64,000 nucleotides of DNA from an uncultured Rhodanobacteraceae bacterium. Lineage in GTDB: Bacteria > Pseudomonadota > Gammaproteobacteria > Xanthomonadales > SZUA-5. Position 1 is the stretch's first letter. The number at the start of each line of letters is the position of its first letter. The position numbers and the translations under genes are program-made. Location: NCBI GenBank assembly GCA_937928755.1, contig CALEZI010000050.1, positions 1-64,000 of the forward strand. Direction: 5' to 3'. Below, one piece after another: positions 57,249 to 64,000 of this stretch. The notes below the pieces were generated by a model, which saw only the letters and a program-made list of their open reading frames with translations, was not told where the DNA came from and did not search any database.

Positions 57249-57686
57249 TTACTTGCCCTTTTTCGCGGCGGGCTTCTTGGCAGCCGGTGCAGCAGCCTTG
57301 GCCGGCGCGGCTTTCTTCGCTGGCGCAGCCTTGGCCGGAGCAGCCTTTTTCGCCGGCGCAGCCTTGGCGGGAGCAGCCTTCTTCGCCGGTGCGGCCTTTG
57401 CCGGAGCAGCCTTGGCCGGCGCGGCCTTTGCCGGAGCAGCTTTCTTGGCCGGTGCGGCCTTGGCTGGAGCAGCCTTGGCCGGTGCGGCCTTGGCCGGAGC
57501 AGCTTTCTTGGCCGGTGCGGCCTTTGCCGGAGCAGCCTTCTTCGCCGGTGCGGCCTTCTTGGCCGGAGCAGCCTTGGCTGGCGCAGCCTTCTTCGCCGCC
57601 GGTTTGGCCGCAGCCTTCTTCGCCGCCGCCTTCTTGGCCGGCGCCGGGGTCGCCGGCACGTCTTGAGTCACGGTTTCGGTTTTCAT
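57249..57686 (-). CDS. Putative nested histone-H1-like Ala/Pro/Lys-rich protein
   Basis: In-frame internal start in the 3' part of the sucD frame. The ATG at 57686 is preceded by AAGGGGAG at eight bases' distance, a better Shine-Dalgarno than most genes here have. The product MKTETVTQDVPATPAPAKKA and onwards would have 145 residues and consist mostly of (P)AKKA/PAKAA units, strongly basic and Ala-rich, the composition of bacterial histone H1-like DNA-binding proteins. Met306 is exactly where a separate gene of that kind would start, 12 residues after the SucD core ends. It is possible that this was a separate downstream gene and that the sucD stop has been lost, or that both forms are made. 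Confidence 0.6.
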   Translation of the reverse strand: MKTETVTQDVPATPAPAKKAAAKKAAAKPAAKKAAPAKAAPAKKAAPAKKAAPAKAAPAKKAAPAKAAPAKAAPAKAAPAKKAAPAKAAPAKAAPAKAAPAKKAAPAKAAPAKKAAPAKAAPAKKAAPAKAAAPAAKKPAAKKGK

Positions 57687-58601
57687 GATGGCACTCCCCT
57701 TCGTGGATGACGATTTTGGTTTGGCGCCAGCAAGGCGCTTCTGAATCGCGTCTCCCAGTTCGGTGGGGGAACGCACCGTCGTCACTCCGGCGCGTTCCAG
57801 CGCTTCAAACTTGGCTGCGGCCGTGCCCTTGCCGCCGGCGATGATGGCGCCAGCGTGACCCATGCGTTTGCCCGCCGGCGCAGCGACGCCGGCAATGTAG
57901 GCGACCACGGGTTTGGTCACATACTCCGCGATGAACTCGGCAGCTTCTTCTTCGGCAGTGCCACCGATTTCGCCGACCATGATGATGGCCTCGGTCTGCG
58001 GATCGTCCTGGAACAGGCGCAGGCAGTCGACGAAGTTCATGCCCTGGATCGGATCGCCGCCGATGCCGATGCAGGTGCTCTGGCCCAGGCCCACCTTGGT
58101 GGTCTGGTACACGGCTTCATAGGTCAGCGTGCCGGAACGCGACACGATGCCGATCTTGCCGGGTTTGTGGATGAAGCCCGGCATGATGCCGATCTTGCAT
58201 TCGCCCGGCGTGATGATGCCCGGGCAGTTGGGACCGATCAGGTAGGTGCCCGGGTAGTAGGTCGTCAGCACATGCTTGACGCGCAGCATGTCGAGCACCG
58301 GAATGCCCTCGGTGATCGCGACGATCACCTTGATGCCGGCATCCGCGGCTTCCAGGATCGCATCGGCCGCGAACGGCGGCGGCACGAAGATCATGCTGGC
58401 TTCGGCGCCAGTTTCCTCGACCGCGTCCTGCACGGTATTGAATACCGGCAGCCCGATGTGGTCCTTGCCGGCCTTGCCCGGCGTCACGCCGCCGACCAGT
58501 TTGGTGCCGTAATCGAGCGCCTGCTCGGAATGAAAGGTGCCCTGCGTGCCGGTGAAGCCCTGACAGATCACCCGCGTCTTCTTGTTGACCAAAACAGCCA
58601 T
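57249..58601 (-). CDS. sucD: Succinyl-CoA ligase alpha subunit with fused histone-H1-like tail
   Basis: 450 residues. Residues 1 to about 293 are a full SucD (E. coli length 289): CoA-binding TRVICQGFTGTQGTFHSEQA, IGPNCPGIITPGECKIG, SRSGTLTYEA, GGTAEEEAAEFI, and the phosphohistidine GKRMGHAGAIIAGG. SucD and SucC form succinyl-CoA synthetase of the TCA cycle. Instead of stopping there, the frame continues through a short linker (AKPKSSSTKGSAI) into about 145 residues of Ala/Pro/Lys repeats (KKAAPAKAAPAKKAAP), like the tails of AlgP and bacterial H1-like proteins. No stop codon intervenes. The internal Met306 has its own strong ribosome-binding site, see the nested entry. Start ATG 58601. Confidence 0.9.
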   Translation of the reverse strand: MAVLVNKKTRVICQGFTGTQGTFHSEQALDYGTKLVGGVTPGKAGKDHIGLPVFNTVQDAVEETGAEASMIFVPPPFAADAILEAADAGIKVIVAITEGIPVLDMLRVKHVLTTYYPGTYLIGPNCPGIITPGECKIGIMPGFIHKPGKIGIVSRSGTLTYEAVYQTTKVGLGQSTCIGIGGDPIQGMNFVDCLRLFQDDPQTEAIIMVGEIGGTAEEEAAEFIAEYVTKPVVAYIAGVAAPAGKRMGHAGAIIAGGKGTAAAKFEALERAGVTTVRSPTELGDAIQKRLAGAKPKSSSTKGSAIMKTETVTQDVPATPAPAKKAAAKKAAAKPAAKKAAPAKAAPAKKAAPAKKAAPAKAAPAKKAAPAKAAPAKAAPAKAAPAKKAAPAKAAPAKAAPAKAAPAKKAAPAKAAPAKKAAPAKAAPAKKAAPAKAAAPAAKKPAAKKGK

Positions 58602-58625
58602 GGTTGCTCCTCGACGTCCTTGTGA

Positions 58626-59789
58626 TCAGCCTTTGGCGGCTGCAACGGCTTTCTGTGCGCCGTCGGCCAGATCGCTGGCCGGAATCAACGACAGATTGCT
58701 CGACTTCAACATGTCACGGCCCTTCTCGACATTGGTGCCTTCGAGACGGACCACGACCGGGATGTTGATACCCACTTCCTTCACCGCAGCGATGATGCCC
58801 TCGGCGATCAGGTCGCAGCGGACGATGCCGCCGAAGATGTTGACCAGAATCGCCTTGACCTTGTCGTTGCCGAGAATCAGTTTGAACGCCTCGGTCACGC
58901 GCTCGGTGGTGGCGCCGCCGCCGACATCCAGGAAGTTCGCCGGCTCGCCGCCGTAGAGCTTGATCACGTCCATCGTCGCCATCGCCAGACCAGCGCCATT
59001 CACCATGCAGGCGATGTTGCCGTCGAGCGAAACGTAATTGAGATCGTGTTTGGCGGCTTGCGCTTCCAGCGGTTCTTCCTGGGTGATGTCGCGCATCGCT
59101 TCCAGTCTGGCCTGGCGGAACAGCGCGTTATCGTCGCAGTTCAACTTGCCGTCGAGCGCCACCAGATCGCCAGCGCTGTTGATCACCAGCGGATTGAGTT
59201 CGATCAGGCTCATGTCGCACTGATTGAACAACTGGAACATCGCCATCATGATCTTTGCCAGCTGCGCCGTCTGCTTGGCGCCGAGGCCCATCGAGAAGCC
59301 GAGCTTGCGGCATTCGAAGGCCTGCAGGCTCTGCATGAAGTTGACTTCGACGGTGAAGATCTTTTCCGGATGCTCGCGGGCGACCTGTTCGATATCGACG
59401 CCACCCATCGGTGAGGCGATGAAGGTCACCGCGCGCGCCGTGCGGTCGATCAGCATGCTGAGATACAGCTCCTTGCTGATCTCGGTGGCCTCGGTCACCA
59501 GGATCTGGTTCACTGGCAGTCCGCGACCACCGCTCTGGTAAGTGACCATGCGCGTGCCGAGCATCTTAGCCGCCGCATCGCGCACCTGGGTCAGCGTCTT
59601 CACCAGCTTGACGCCGCCGGCCTTGCCGCGGCCACCGGCGTGGATCATCGCCTTGACCACCCACTGATCGCCACCGATCTGGCGTGCCGCCTCGACTGCC
59701 GCATCCGGCGTGGTTGCCACGATGCCTTGTGGCACCGGAATACCGAACTGCACGAACAGTTCTTTTGCTTGGTACTCGTGGAAGTTCAT
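58626..59789 (-). CDS. sucC: Succinyl-CoA ligase beta subunit
   Basis: 387-residue ATP-grasp subunit (E. coli 388) that binds nucleotide and succinate. Seen are MNFHEYQAKELFVQFGIPVP, the Lys/Gly-rich ATP-grasp segment WVVKAMIHAGGRGKAGGVKL, the KLNCDDNALFRQ region, the family signature NYVSLDGNIACMVNGAGLAM and DVGGGATTERVTEAFKLIL, and NIFGGIVRCDLIAEGI. It lies 24 bp upstream of sucD on the same strand, an operon. Start ATG 59789. The gene pair next to pilS/pilR is the order known in Xanthomonas. Confidence 0.95.
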   Translation of the reverse strand: MNFHEYQAKELFVQFGIPVPQGIVATTPDAAVEAARQIGGDQWVVKAMIHAGGRGKAGGVKLVKTLTQVRDAAAKMLGTRMVTYQSGGRGLPVNQILVTEATEISKELYLSMLIDRTARAVTFIASPMGGVDIEQVAREHPEKIFTVEVNFMQSLQAFECRKLGFSMGLGAKQTAQLAKIMMAMFQLFNQCDMSLIELNPLVINSAGDLVALDGKLNCDDNALFRQARLEAMRDITQEEPLEAQAAKHDLNYVSLDGNIACMVNGAGLAMATMDVIKLYGGEPANFLDVGGGATTERVTEAFKLILGNDKVKAILVNIFGGIVRCDLIAEGIIAAVKEVGINIPVVVRLEGTNVEKGRDMLKSSNLSLIPASDLADGAQKAVAAAKG

Positions 59790-59970
59790 CCCGTCTCCTG
59801 ATCAAAAGCACGCGTGGGCGTTGTTGTCATCGAGTTGCGCGGCCCCTGCGCAAATTGGCGCGTATTGTGATGAAACGACTGCGCCCCGCCAAGTACTGAA
59901 ACGCGCGAATCTGCGCGCGCGTTCAGCGCCAATCGCATCCCGTCGCGGAGCATGCCTGTAGTCGCGCGAA

Positions 59971-59998
59971 CTGACGAGCAAAATCGCGATGCTATAGT
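59971..59998 (+). promoter_or_regulatory. Putative sigma-70 promoter of pilS
   Basis: CTGACG (-35-like) at 59971-59976 and TATAGT (-10-like) at 59993-59998, spacing 16 bp. A transcript starting near 60005 would have a 36-base leader up to the proposed CTG start of pilS at 60041, with AAGGGAA in it. Seen by eye only. Confidence 0.4.
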
Positions 59999-60040
59999 CG
60001 AATCCGCAGCGTCATGGCGCGCGATTGAAGGGAATCTCCC

Positions 60041-61669
60041 CTGCGCATCTCCAGCATCGGTCGTCACGAATCGCCGGGCTCAGCCGAAGCGCTGCGCTGG
60101 TACGAACTGCGCCTGTTCAATCTGTACCGCATGCTGGTCGCCGTGGTGTTCGGGCTGTTGTTGCTGTCGAACCTGGGCATGCGCTACTTCGATCTGCGTG
60201 GATCGCTGCTGGTCGCCGGCCAGATCTGCGTATTGATCTATGCACTCGCCGCCGCCGGCATCTTCGCGATCAGCGAGGCGCGCCGTTGGGGCGTGACCTC
60301 GCTGACGCTGCTCGGCGTCGCCAGCGATCTGGCCATGGGCGGCTTGTTGCTGTTCGTGTTCGGCGGACTTTCCAGCGGCGTTGGCGTGCTGTTGTTGATC
60401 ACGGTCGCGATGTCGGCGCTGCTGTTGCCTGGACGCCTGGCGCTGCTGGCGGCGGCGGTCGCCAGCGTCACCTTGTTGTCCGAGTCCTTGCATTCGCTCA
60501 GTGTGGAGGGTTCTTCCGAACGCAACCTGGCGCAGGCTGCGCTGCTGGGAACCGCTTTCTTCCTCACCGTCGCGATCTTCTACTGGCTGGCGCGACTGAC
60601 GCGCCAGAGCCAGGAGCTGGTCGAACGCCAGGGCGTCGACATCGCCAACCTGGCGCAGATCAACGAGTTGATCATCCAGCGCATGCGCACCGGCATCCTC
60701 GTGCTCGACAGCGATGGCGCGGTGCGTCGTTTCAACGAATCCGGCTGGTACTTGCTGGGCACGCCACCCAGCAGCGAAACCGATGTGCGCAAGCTGTCGC
60801 CCGACCTCTACGATCGCTGGCGCTACTGGTTGACCACCGGCAAGCACAACAATGTGCCGATCCACATCGCCCAGGGCGTACCGGCCGTGGTGCCACGCTT
60901 CACCCGACTCGGTGGCGATGACGACGCCGCAACGCTGTGTTTTCTCGAAGACGAGAGCATGGTCTATCGACGCGCCGAGGAGTTGACGCTGGCCTCGTTG
61001 GGACGCCTGTCCGCCAGCATCGCGCATGAGGTGCGCAACCCGCTCGCCGCCATCAGCCACGCCGCGCAGTTGCTGGCCGAGTCGGAGGAATTGCTGGACG
61101 CCGATCGTCGCCTGATCGAAATCATCATGAATCACTGCGGCCGGGTGAACGGCATCGTCGAAAACGTGCTGCAGTTGTCGCGGCGCGAACGCTCGCGGCC
61201 GGAGTGCATCAACCTGGGCCCCTGGGGCCAGAGTCTGGTCACCGACTTCAAGCAATCGCAGTCGATGGGTCAGGACCAGTTGCGCCTGGTGATCGACAAC
61301 CGCGATGCGCGCGCGCTGGTCGATCCGTCGCAGTTGACGCAGGCGGTGTGGAACCTGCTGCGCAACGCGATTCGCTATGGGCGCCAGCCCGATCAGCCGG
61401 CCGAGATCACGCTGCGCATCCGCCAGCCGAACCCGACCCAGGGCGCGCTGGTGGAAATCATCGACCGCGGTCCCGGTATCCCGGCACCGCACCAGCGCCA
61501 GTTGTTCGAGCCTTTTTTCACCACGCGGGCCGACGGCACCGGACTTGGCTTGTACATCTGCAAACAGTTGCTTGGCGCCAATCAGGGCAGCATCGAATAC
61601 GTGGCCGTACCAGGCGGCGGCAGTTGCTTCCGCATCCAGTTGGCGGTTCCGCAGAGAGATATGGTCTGA
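60041..61669 (+). CDS. pilS: Type IV pilus sensor histidine kinase PilS
   Basis: 542 residues if started at CTG 60041. Six membrane helices (about 32-180), then a PAS-like domain (about 200-290: MRTGILVLDSDGAVRRFNES), a HisKA phosphoacceptor (SASIAHEVRNPLAAISHAAQ) and a HATPase domain (QAVWNLLRNAIRYG; DRGPGIP; DGTGLGLYICKQLL). PilS phosphorylates PilR to control pilin transcription with RpoN. The first ATG is 60131, but the 30 codons before it are open and contain the conserved PilS start EALRWYELRLFNLYR. An AAGGGA lies seven bases before CTG 60041, whereas ATG 60131 has no ribosome-binding site (CTGTACCGC). I therefore extend the gene. pilR lies 2 kb on, beyond an opposing gene. Confidence 0.85.
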   Translation: MRISSIGRHESPGSAEALRWYELRLFNLYRMLVAVVFGLLLLSNLGMRYFDLRGSLLVAGQICVLIYALAAAGIFAISEARRWGVTSLTLLGVASDLAMGGLLLFVFGGLSSGVGVLLLITVAMSALLLPGRLALLAAAVASVTLLSESLHSLSVEGSSERNLAQAALLGTAFFLTVAIFYWLARLTRQSQELVERQGVDIANLAQINELIIQRMRTGILVLDSDGAVRRFNESGWYLLGTPPSSETDVRKLSPDLYDRWRYWLTTGKHNNVPIHIAQGVPAVVPRFTRLGGDDDAATLCFLEDESMVYRRAEELTLASLGRLSASIAHEVRNPLAAISHAAQLLAESEELLDADRRLIEIIMNHCGRVNGIVENVLQLSRRERSRPECINLGPWGQSLVTDFKQSQSMGQDQLRLVIDNRDARALVDPSQLTQAVWNLLRNAIRYGRQPDQPAEITLRIRQPNPTQGALVEIIDRGPGIPAPHQRQLFEPFFTTRADGTGLGLYICKQLLGANQGSIEYVAVPGGGSCFRIQLAVPQRDMV

Positions 61670-61714
61670 GGGCGCCGCGGCCAGCGCGGTCGGCTGGCGC
61701 GCGCGGCCGTTCCG

Positions 61715-63454
61715 TCATGGTTCGAACTGGCTGCAGCCGGCAGCGTCGCATTGCGCCTTGACCCTGAACCCGAGCAGCGACAGTCGATCCGGCGCGTCGC
61801 TGGTGCCGCGCAGGCTGTCCACGTCTGCCGTGGGAACCTTGTCGCGAATCAGGATCGGCGCTTGCGTGACGCCGATTGCGCCGAGCAACAGGACCGGCTG
61901 TCCGCTGGTCTCCTGCAGTGCATAGTCGCTGCCCACCCGAGTCAGCGTGATGCGCTCGGCGACGGTGAATTTCTGCGAGAACCACTCGAGCCCCAGGGGT
62001 CGGTTGTCGATCTGGAATGGCGGTTGACGCATCAGGACGTCGTTGCTGAAGATGACGGTATCGCCCGGTTGGACAGCCCGCGGGCCGGTCAGGCGCTGCT
62101 CCTCGAAAACGCCCACGCTCGATGGGTCGTAGCTGTGCAGCAGGCGCAACTGGTCGAGATTGACGTGCGTGATCCGGTGAAAACGATCGCGCCAGAAGCT
62201 GTGCCTCACCGGCGAAATGAAGCTCATCGGAACCTGCAGGAACACCTGGCCGCGCAGTTCTTCCTTGCGCGGGAAGAGTTCGAGAAAACTCGACATCGCC
62301 TCGCGATAGTAGGGCTCGCGGATACGCAGGGCCTCCTGTGTCGCGCCGACCAGGTCCGCCGCCAGCACGATGAGTGCGGCATACAGATATCCCCGGCGGA
62401 AGTGGATGATCTTCTCGAGTGCAGTCGCCACCAGGACGGCGGTCAACGGCGCCAGGTAGCCGAGGTATCGGACTTCCTTGAACTCCAGCAATTGCATGCT
62501 CATCGCCAGCATGATCCAGGCGATGGCCACGTTTTGCTGCAGCGCTCGTCCGGAGCGCAGGCAGAGCACCAGCCCCGGCAGCGCCAGGCTCATGGCCAGA
62601 TACCCGTAGGCCGACAGGTTCCTTGCGTACAGCCACGGACTGAAGGTCTGGTCGATCGGGCCGGTTTTCTGGGCGTACTCGACGACACCTCGATATTGCA
62701 GCCAGGGACCCAGCAGCAGCGGGTGCTCGCCAAAGGCGTAACGCAGCACCCAACTGTAGACCAGCCATGCGATCAGGGCGCTGGCGAGCGCCGCCATGCA
62801 CAGCTGCAGGACCGGGATGATGGAGGGTCGGCCACGGCGATCGCCCAACTGCAGGGTGATCGCCACCGCGCCGCAGACCGCAACCCAGAACAGAAGGTAG
62901 GTCTGCTTCACCAAGATCATCATCGTGCCCAGCGCCACCAGCAGCAGCCAACGACTGCGCCGCGGTTGCGCAACCTGCTCGCCGGCGAGGATCAGCATCA
63001 GCAGCAGGATCACGCCGGGGAACAGGTCGTGGCTGATGAATGGCGCGTAGCTGAAGAACAGCACGGTCGGCAAAGCCGCGACGAAGGCCAGCAGTGTTTG
63101 CAATCGGGCGCCAAAGTGGCGCTTCAGGAGCATCCACACGCCAGCCAGATAGGCCATATGGAGGAGCGCCATCGTCAGATGGTGCGGCCACACGCTCAAC
63201 GGGTGCAGGCCAAGCCGGTTGGCCAGGAGCTCGGCCGGCATCAGCAGCCATGCCAGCATCGGGCCACGTTGCCAGAACAGACCGTCGGTCACCCCCAGGA
63301 AGTGCTGACTGTTGACGATCGTGGCGTAACCGTCGTCCAGTTCGATCCGGATCAGGTACAGACTGGCGAGCAACCAGGCAGCGACCAGCGCCAGAATTCC
63401 GATCGCTGCCGATCGGACCCAGCGATCATGGTCGCCCGGAAGCGTGGTGTTCAT
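61715..63454 (-). CDS. GT-C-like polytopic membrane protein (paralogue 2)
   Basis: 579 residues with about eleven hydrophobic segments followed by a soluble C-terminal domain. It shares FWQRGPM, FFSYAPFISHD and FKEVRYLGYLAPL with the protein at 47086-48825, and has the same length. The first loop (IELDDGYATIVNSQHFLG) has the acidic motif of GT-C glycosyltransferases. It is transcribed opposite to pilS and pilR and lies between them, where normally there is nothing. In some bacteria pilin-modifying GT-C enzymes (PilO/TfpO, O-oligosaccharyltransferases) lie near pilus genes, but this protein has no visible Wzy_C-type signature, so a pilin-glycosylating role is a guess. Start ATG 63454. Confidence 0.75.
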   Translation of the reverse strand: MNTTLPGDHDRWVRSAAIGILALVAAWLLASLYLIRIELDDGYATIVNSQHFLGVTDGLFWQRGPMLAWLLMPAELLANRLGLHPLSVWPHHLTMALLHMAYLAGVWMLLKRHFGARLQTLLAFVAALPTVLFFSYAPFISHDLFPGVILLLMLILAGEQVAQPRRSRWLLLVALGTMMILVKQTYLLFWVAVCGAVAITLQLGDRRGRPSIIPVLQLCMAALASALIAWLVYSWVLRYAFGEHPLLLGPWLQYRGVVEYAQKTGPIDQTFSPWLYARNLSAYGYLAMSLALPGLVLCLRSGRALQQNVAIAWIMLAMSMQLLEFKEVRYLGYLAPLTAVLVATALEKIIHFRRGYLYAALIVLAADLVGATQEALRIREPYYREAMSSFLELFPRKEELRGQVFLQVPMSFISPVRHSFWRDRFHRITHVNLDQLRLLHSYDPSSVGVFEEQRLTGPRAVQPGDTVIFSNDVLMRQPPFQIDNRPLGLEWFSQKFTVAERITLTRVGSDYALQETSGQPVLLLGAIGVTQAPILIRDKVPTADVDSLRGTSDAPDRLSLLGFRVKAQCDAAGCSQFEP

Positions 63455-63623
63455 TCCGTGGTCCCCGCTCTGGCGTTGTGGTCGTGGTTGCAATCGGTGA
63501 TCGCCAGTATCGACGGTTTGAGGACAGGAAATCCCGAGTCAATTGTCGACGGCGCTTGAATGCTGAATTCCAGTTTCTGATCCCCAGCCGCTATCCTCGG
63601 CAGTCGGCATCGGGAGTTTGCTT

Positions 63624-64000
63624 ATGGAAAAAGGCCAGGCACTGATCCTCGACGACGAGGCCGACATTCGCGAATTGCTGACGCTGACCCTGACGCGCCT
63701 CGGTCTGACCGTGCATGCGGCCGCAACCGTTGCCGAGGCACGCGCAATGCTGGGGGCGCACCGATTCGACCTGTGCTTCACCGATATGCGCCTGCCCGAC
63801 GGCAATGGTCACGAATTCATCGAACTGATGACGCGTCAGCATCCGGACACGCCGGTGGCGATGATCACCGCGTATGGCAACGCCGAAGCCGCCGTGCAGG
63901 CGCTGCGTGCCGGCGCATTCGATTGCGTGTCCAAGCCGGTGGACCTCAACGTGCTGCGTAACCTGGTCAAGAGCGCCCTGAAGCTGCGCGCCGAGCGGGT
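63624..64000 (+). CDS. pilR: Type IV pilus response regulator PilR, N-terminal part (runs off window)
   Basis: Receiver domain of an NtrC-family regulator: acidic pair in ILDDEADIRELL, phosphoacceptor Asp54 (LCFTDMRLPDGNG), Thr/Ala MITAYGNAEAAVQAL and Lys in CVSKPVDLNVLRNLV. The window ends at residue 125, before the AAA+ and Fis-type domains. The position after pilS and the AYGNAEAAVQALRAGAFD stretch fit PilR, which activates pilA through sigma-54. It starts at ATG 63624 with GGGAG upstream. Confidence 0.85.
   Translation, partial: MEKGQALILDDEADIRELLTLTLTRLGLTVHAAATVAEARAMLGAHRFDLCFTDMRLPDGNGHEFIELMTRQHPDTPVAMITAYGNAEAAVQALRAGAFDCVSKPVDLNVLRNLVKSALKLRAER

Noticed and set aside
57253..57666. 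Plus-strand 137-residue Ala/Gly/Phe-rich frame opposite the sucD tail
   Set aside because: It is the reverse reading of the (P)AKKA repeats; codon periodicity there belongs to the minus strand and there is no start signal.

Overview
The window is GC-rich, densely coding chromosomal DNA from a gammaproteobacterium, most likely Lysobacterales (Xanthomonadales). The gene order sucD-sucC next to pilS/pilR, pepA-holC opposite lptF-lptG, and the protein styles fit that order. No rRNA, tRNA, transposase gene, phage gene or CRISPR array was recognised.

Layout. 1-6.6 kb: a DUF971 protein, an ECF sigma factor with a small membrane-anchored partner, an MgtC/DUF4010 membrane protein, a secreted protein overlapping an ArnT-like glycosyltransferase, and bioH. 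6.6-19.5 kb: purine degradation (xdhA-xdhB-xdhC, an adenine/adenosine deaminase, puuE-uraD), interrupted by housekeeping genes (holC, pepA, lptF, lptG). 19.6-43.7 kb: an accessory-looking region dominated by five large exported proteins that share one roughly 220-residue module I cannot assign to a known family. The module is joined to PPC domains, a TolB-like propeller with an inserted jelly-roll, a lysyl-endopeptidase with PKD and PPC domains, a BNR/sialidase-type propeller, and an RCC1-type propeller. Between them lie a 2OG-Fe(II) oxygenase, a PEGA-tailed Ser/Thr kinase with a secreted partner, a FadL-type porin and two methyltransferases. 44.4-64 kb: ilvB-ilvH, glyQ-glyS, a NarL-type two-component pair, nadE, sucC-sucD and pilS...pilR (pilR runs off the edge). 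Two paralogous GT-C-like membrane proteins lie in this part.

The second main theme is repeats. At least six families of short inverted-repeat (REP/BIME-like) elements occupy most intergenic gaps. They also sit inside operons (ilvB/ilvH, pepA/holC, glyQ/glyS, puuE/uraD). In two cases they are inserted in frame in coding sequence (xdhA and xdhB). Members of one family supply the stop codons of bioH, xdhC and puuE. Family A, built on GTCCAGACTTGTCTGGAC, forms arrays with exact 41-bp and 46-bp periods. No mobilising enzyme is in the window, so any source (for example a RAYT-type transposase) must lie elsewhere.

Other oddities: sucD reads without a stop into an Ala/Pro/Lys histone-H1-like tail that has its own Shine-Dalgarno and ATG. 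PilS appears to start at a CTG upstream of the first ATG. pilS and pilR are separated by an opposing glycosyltransferase-like gene.
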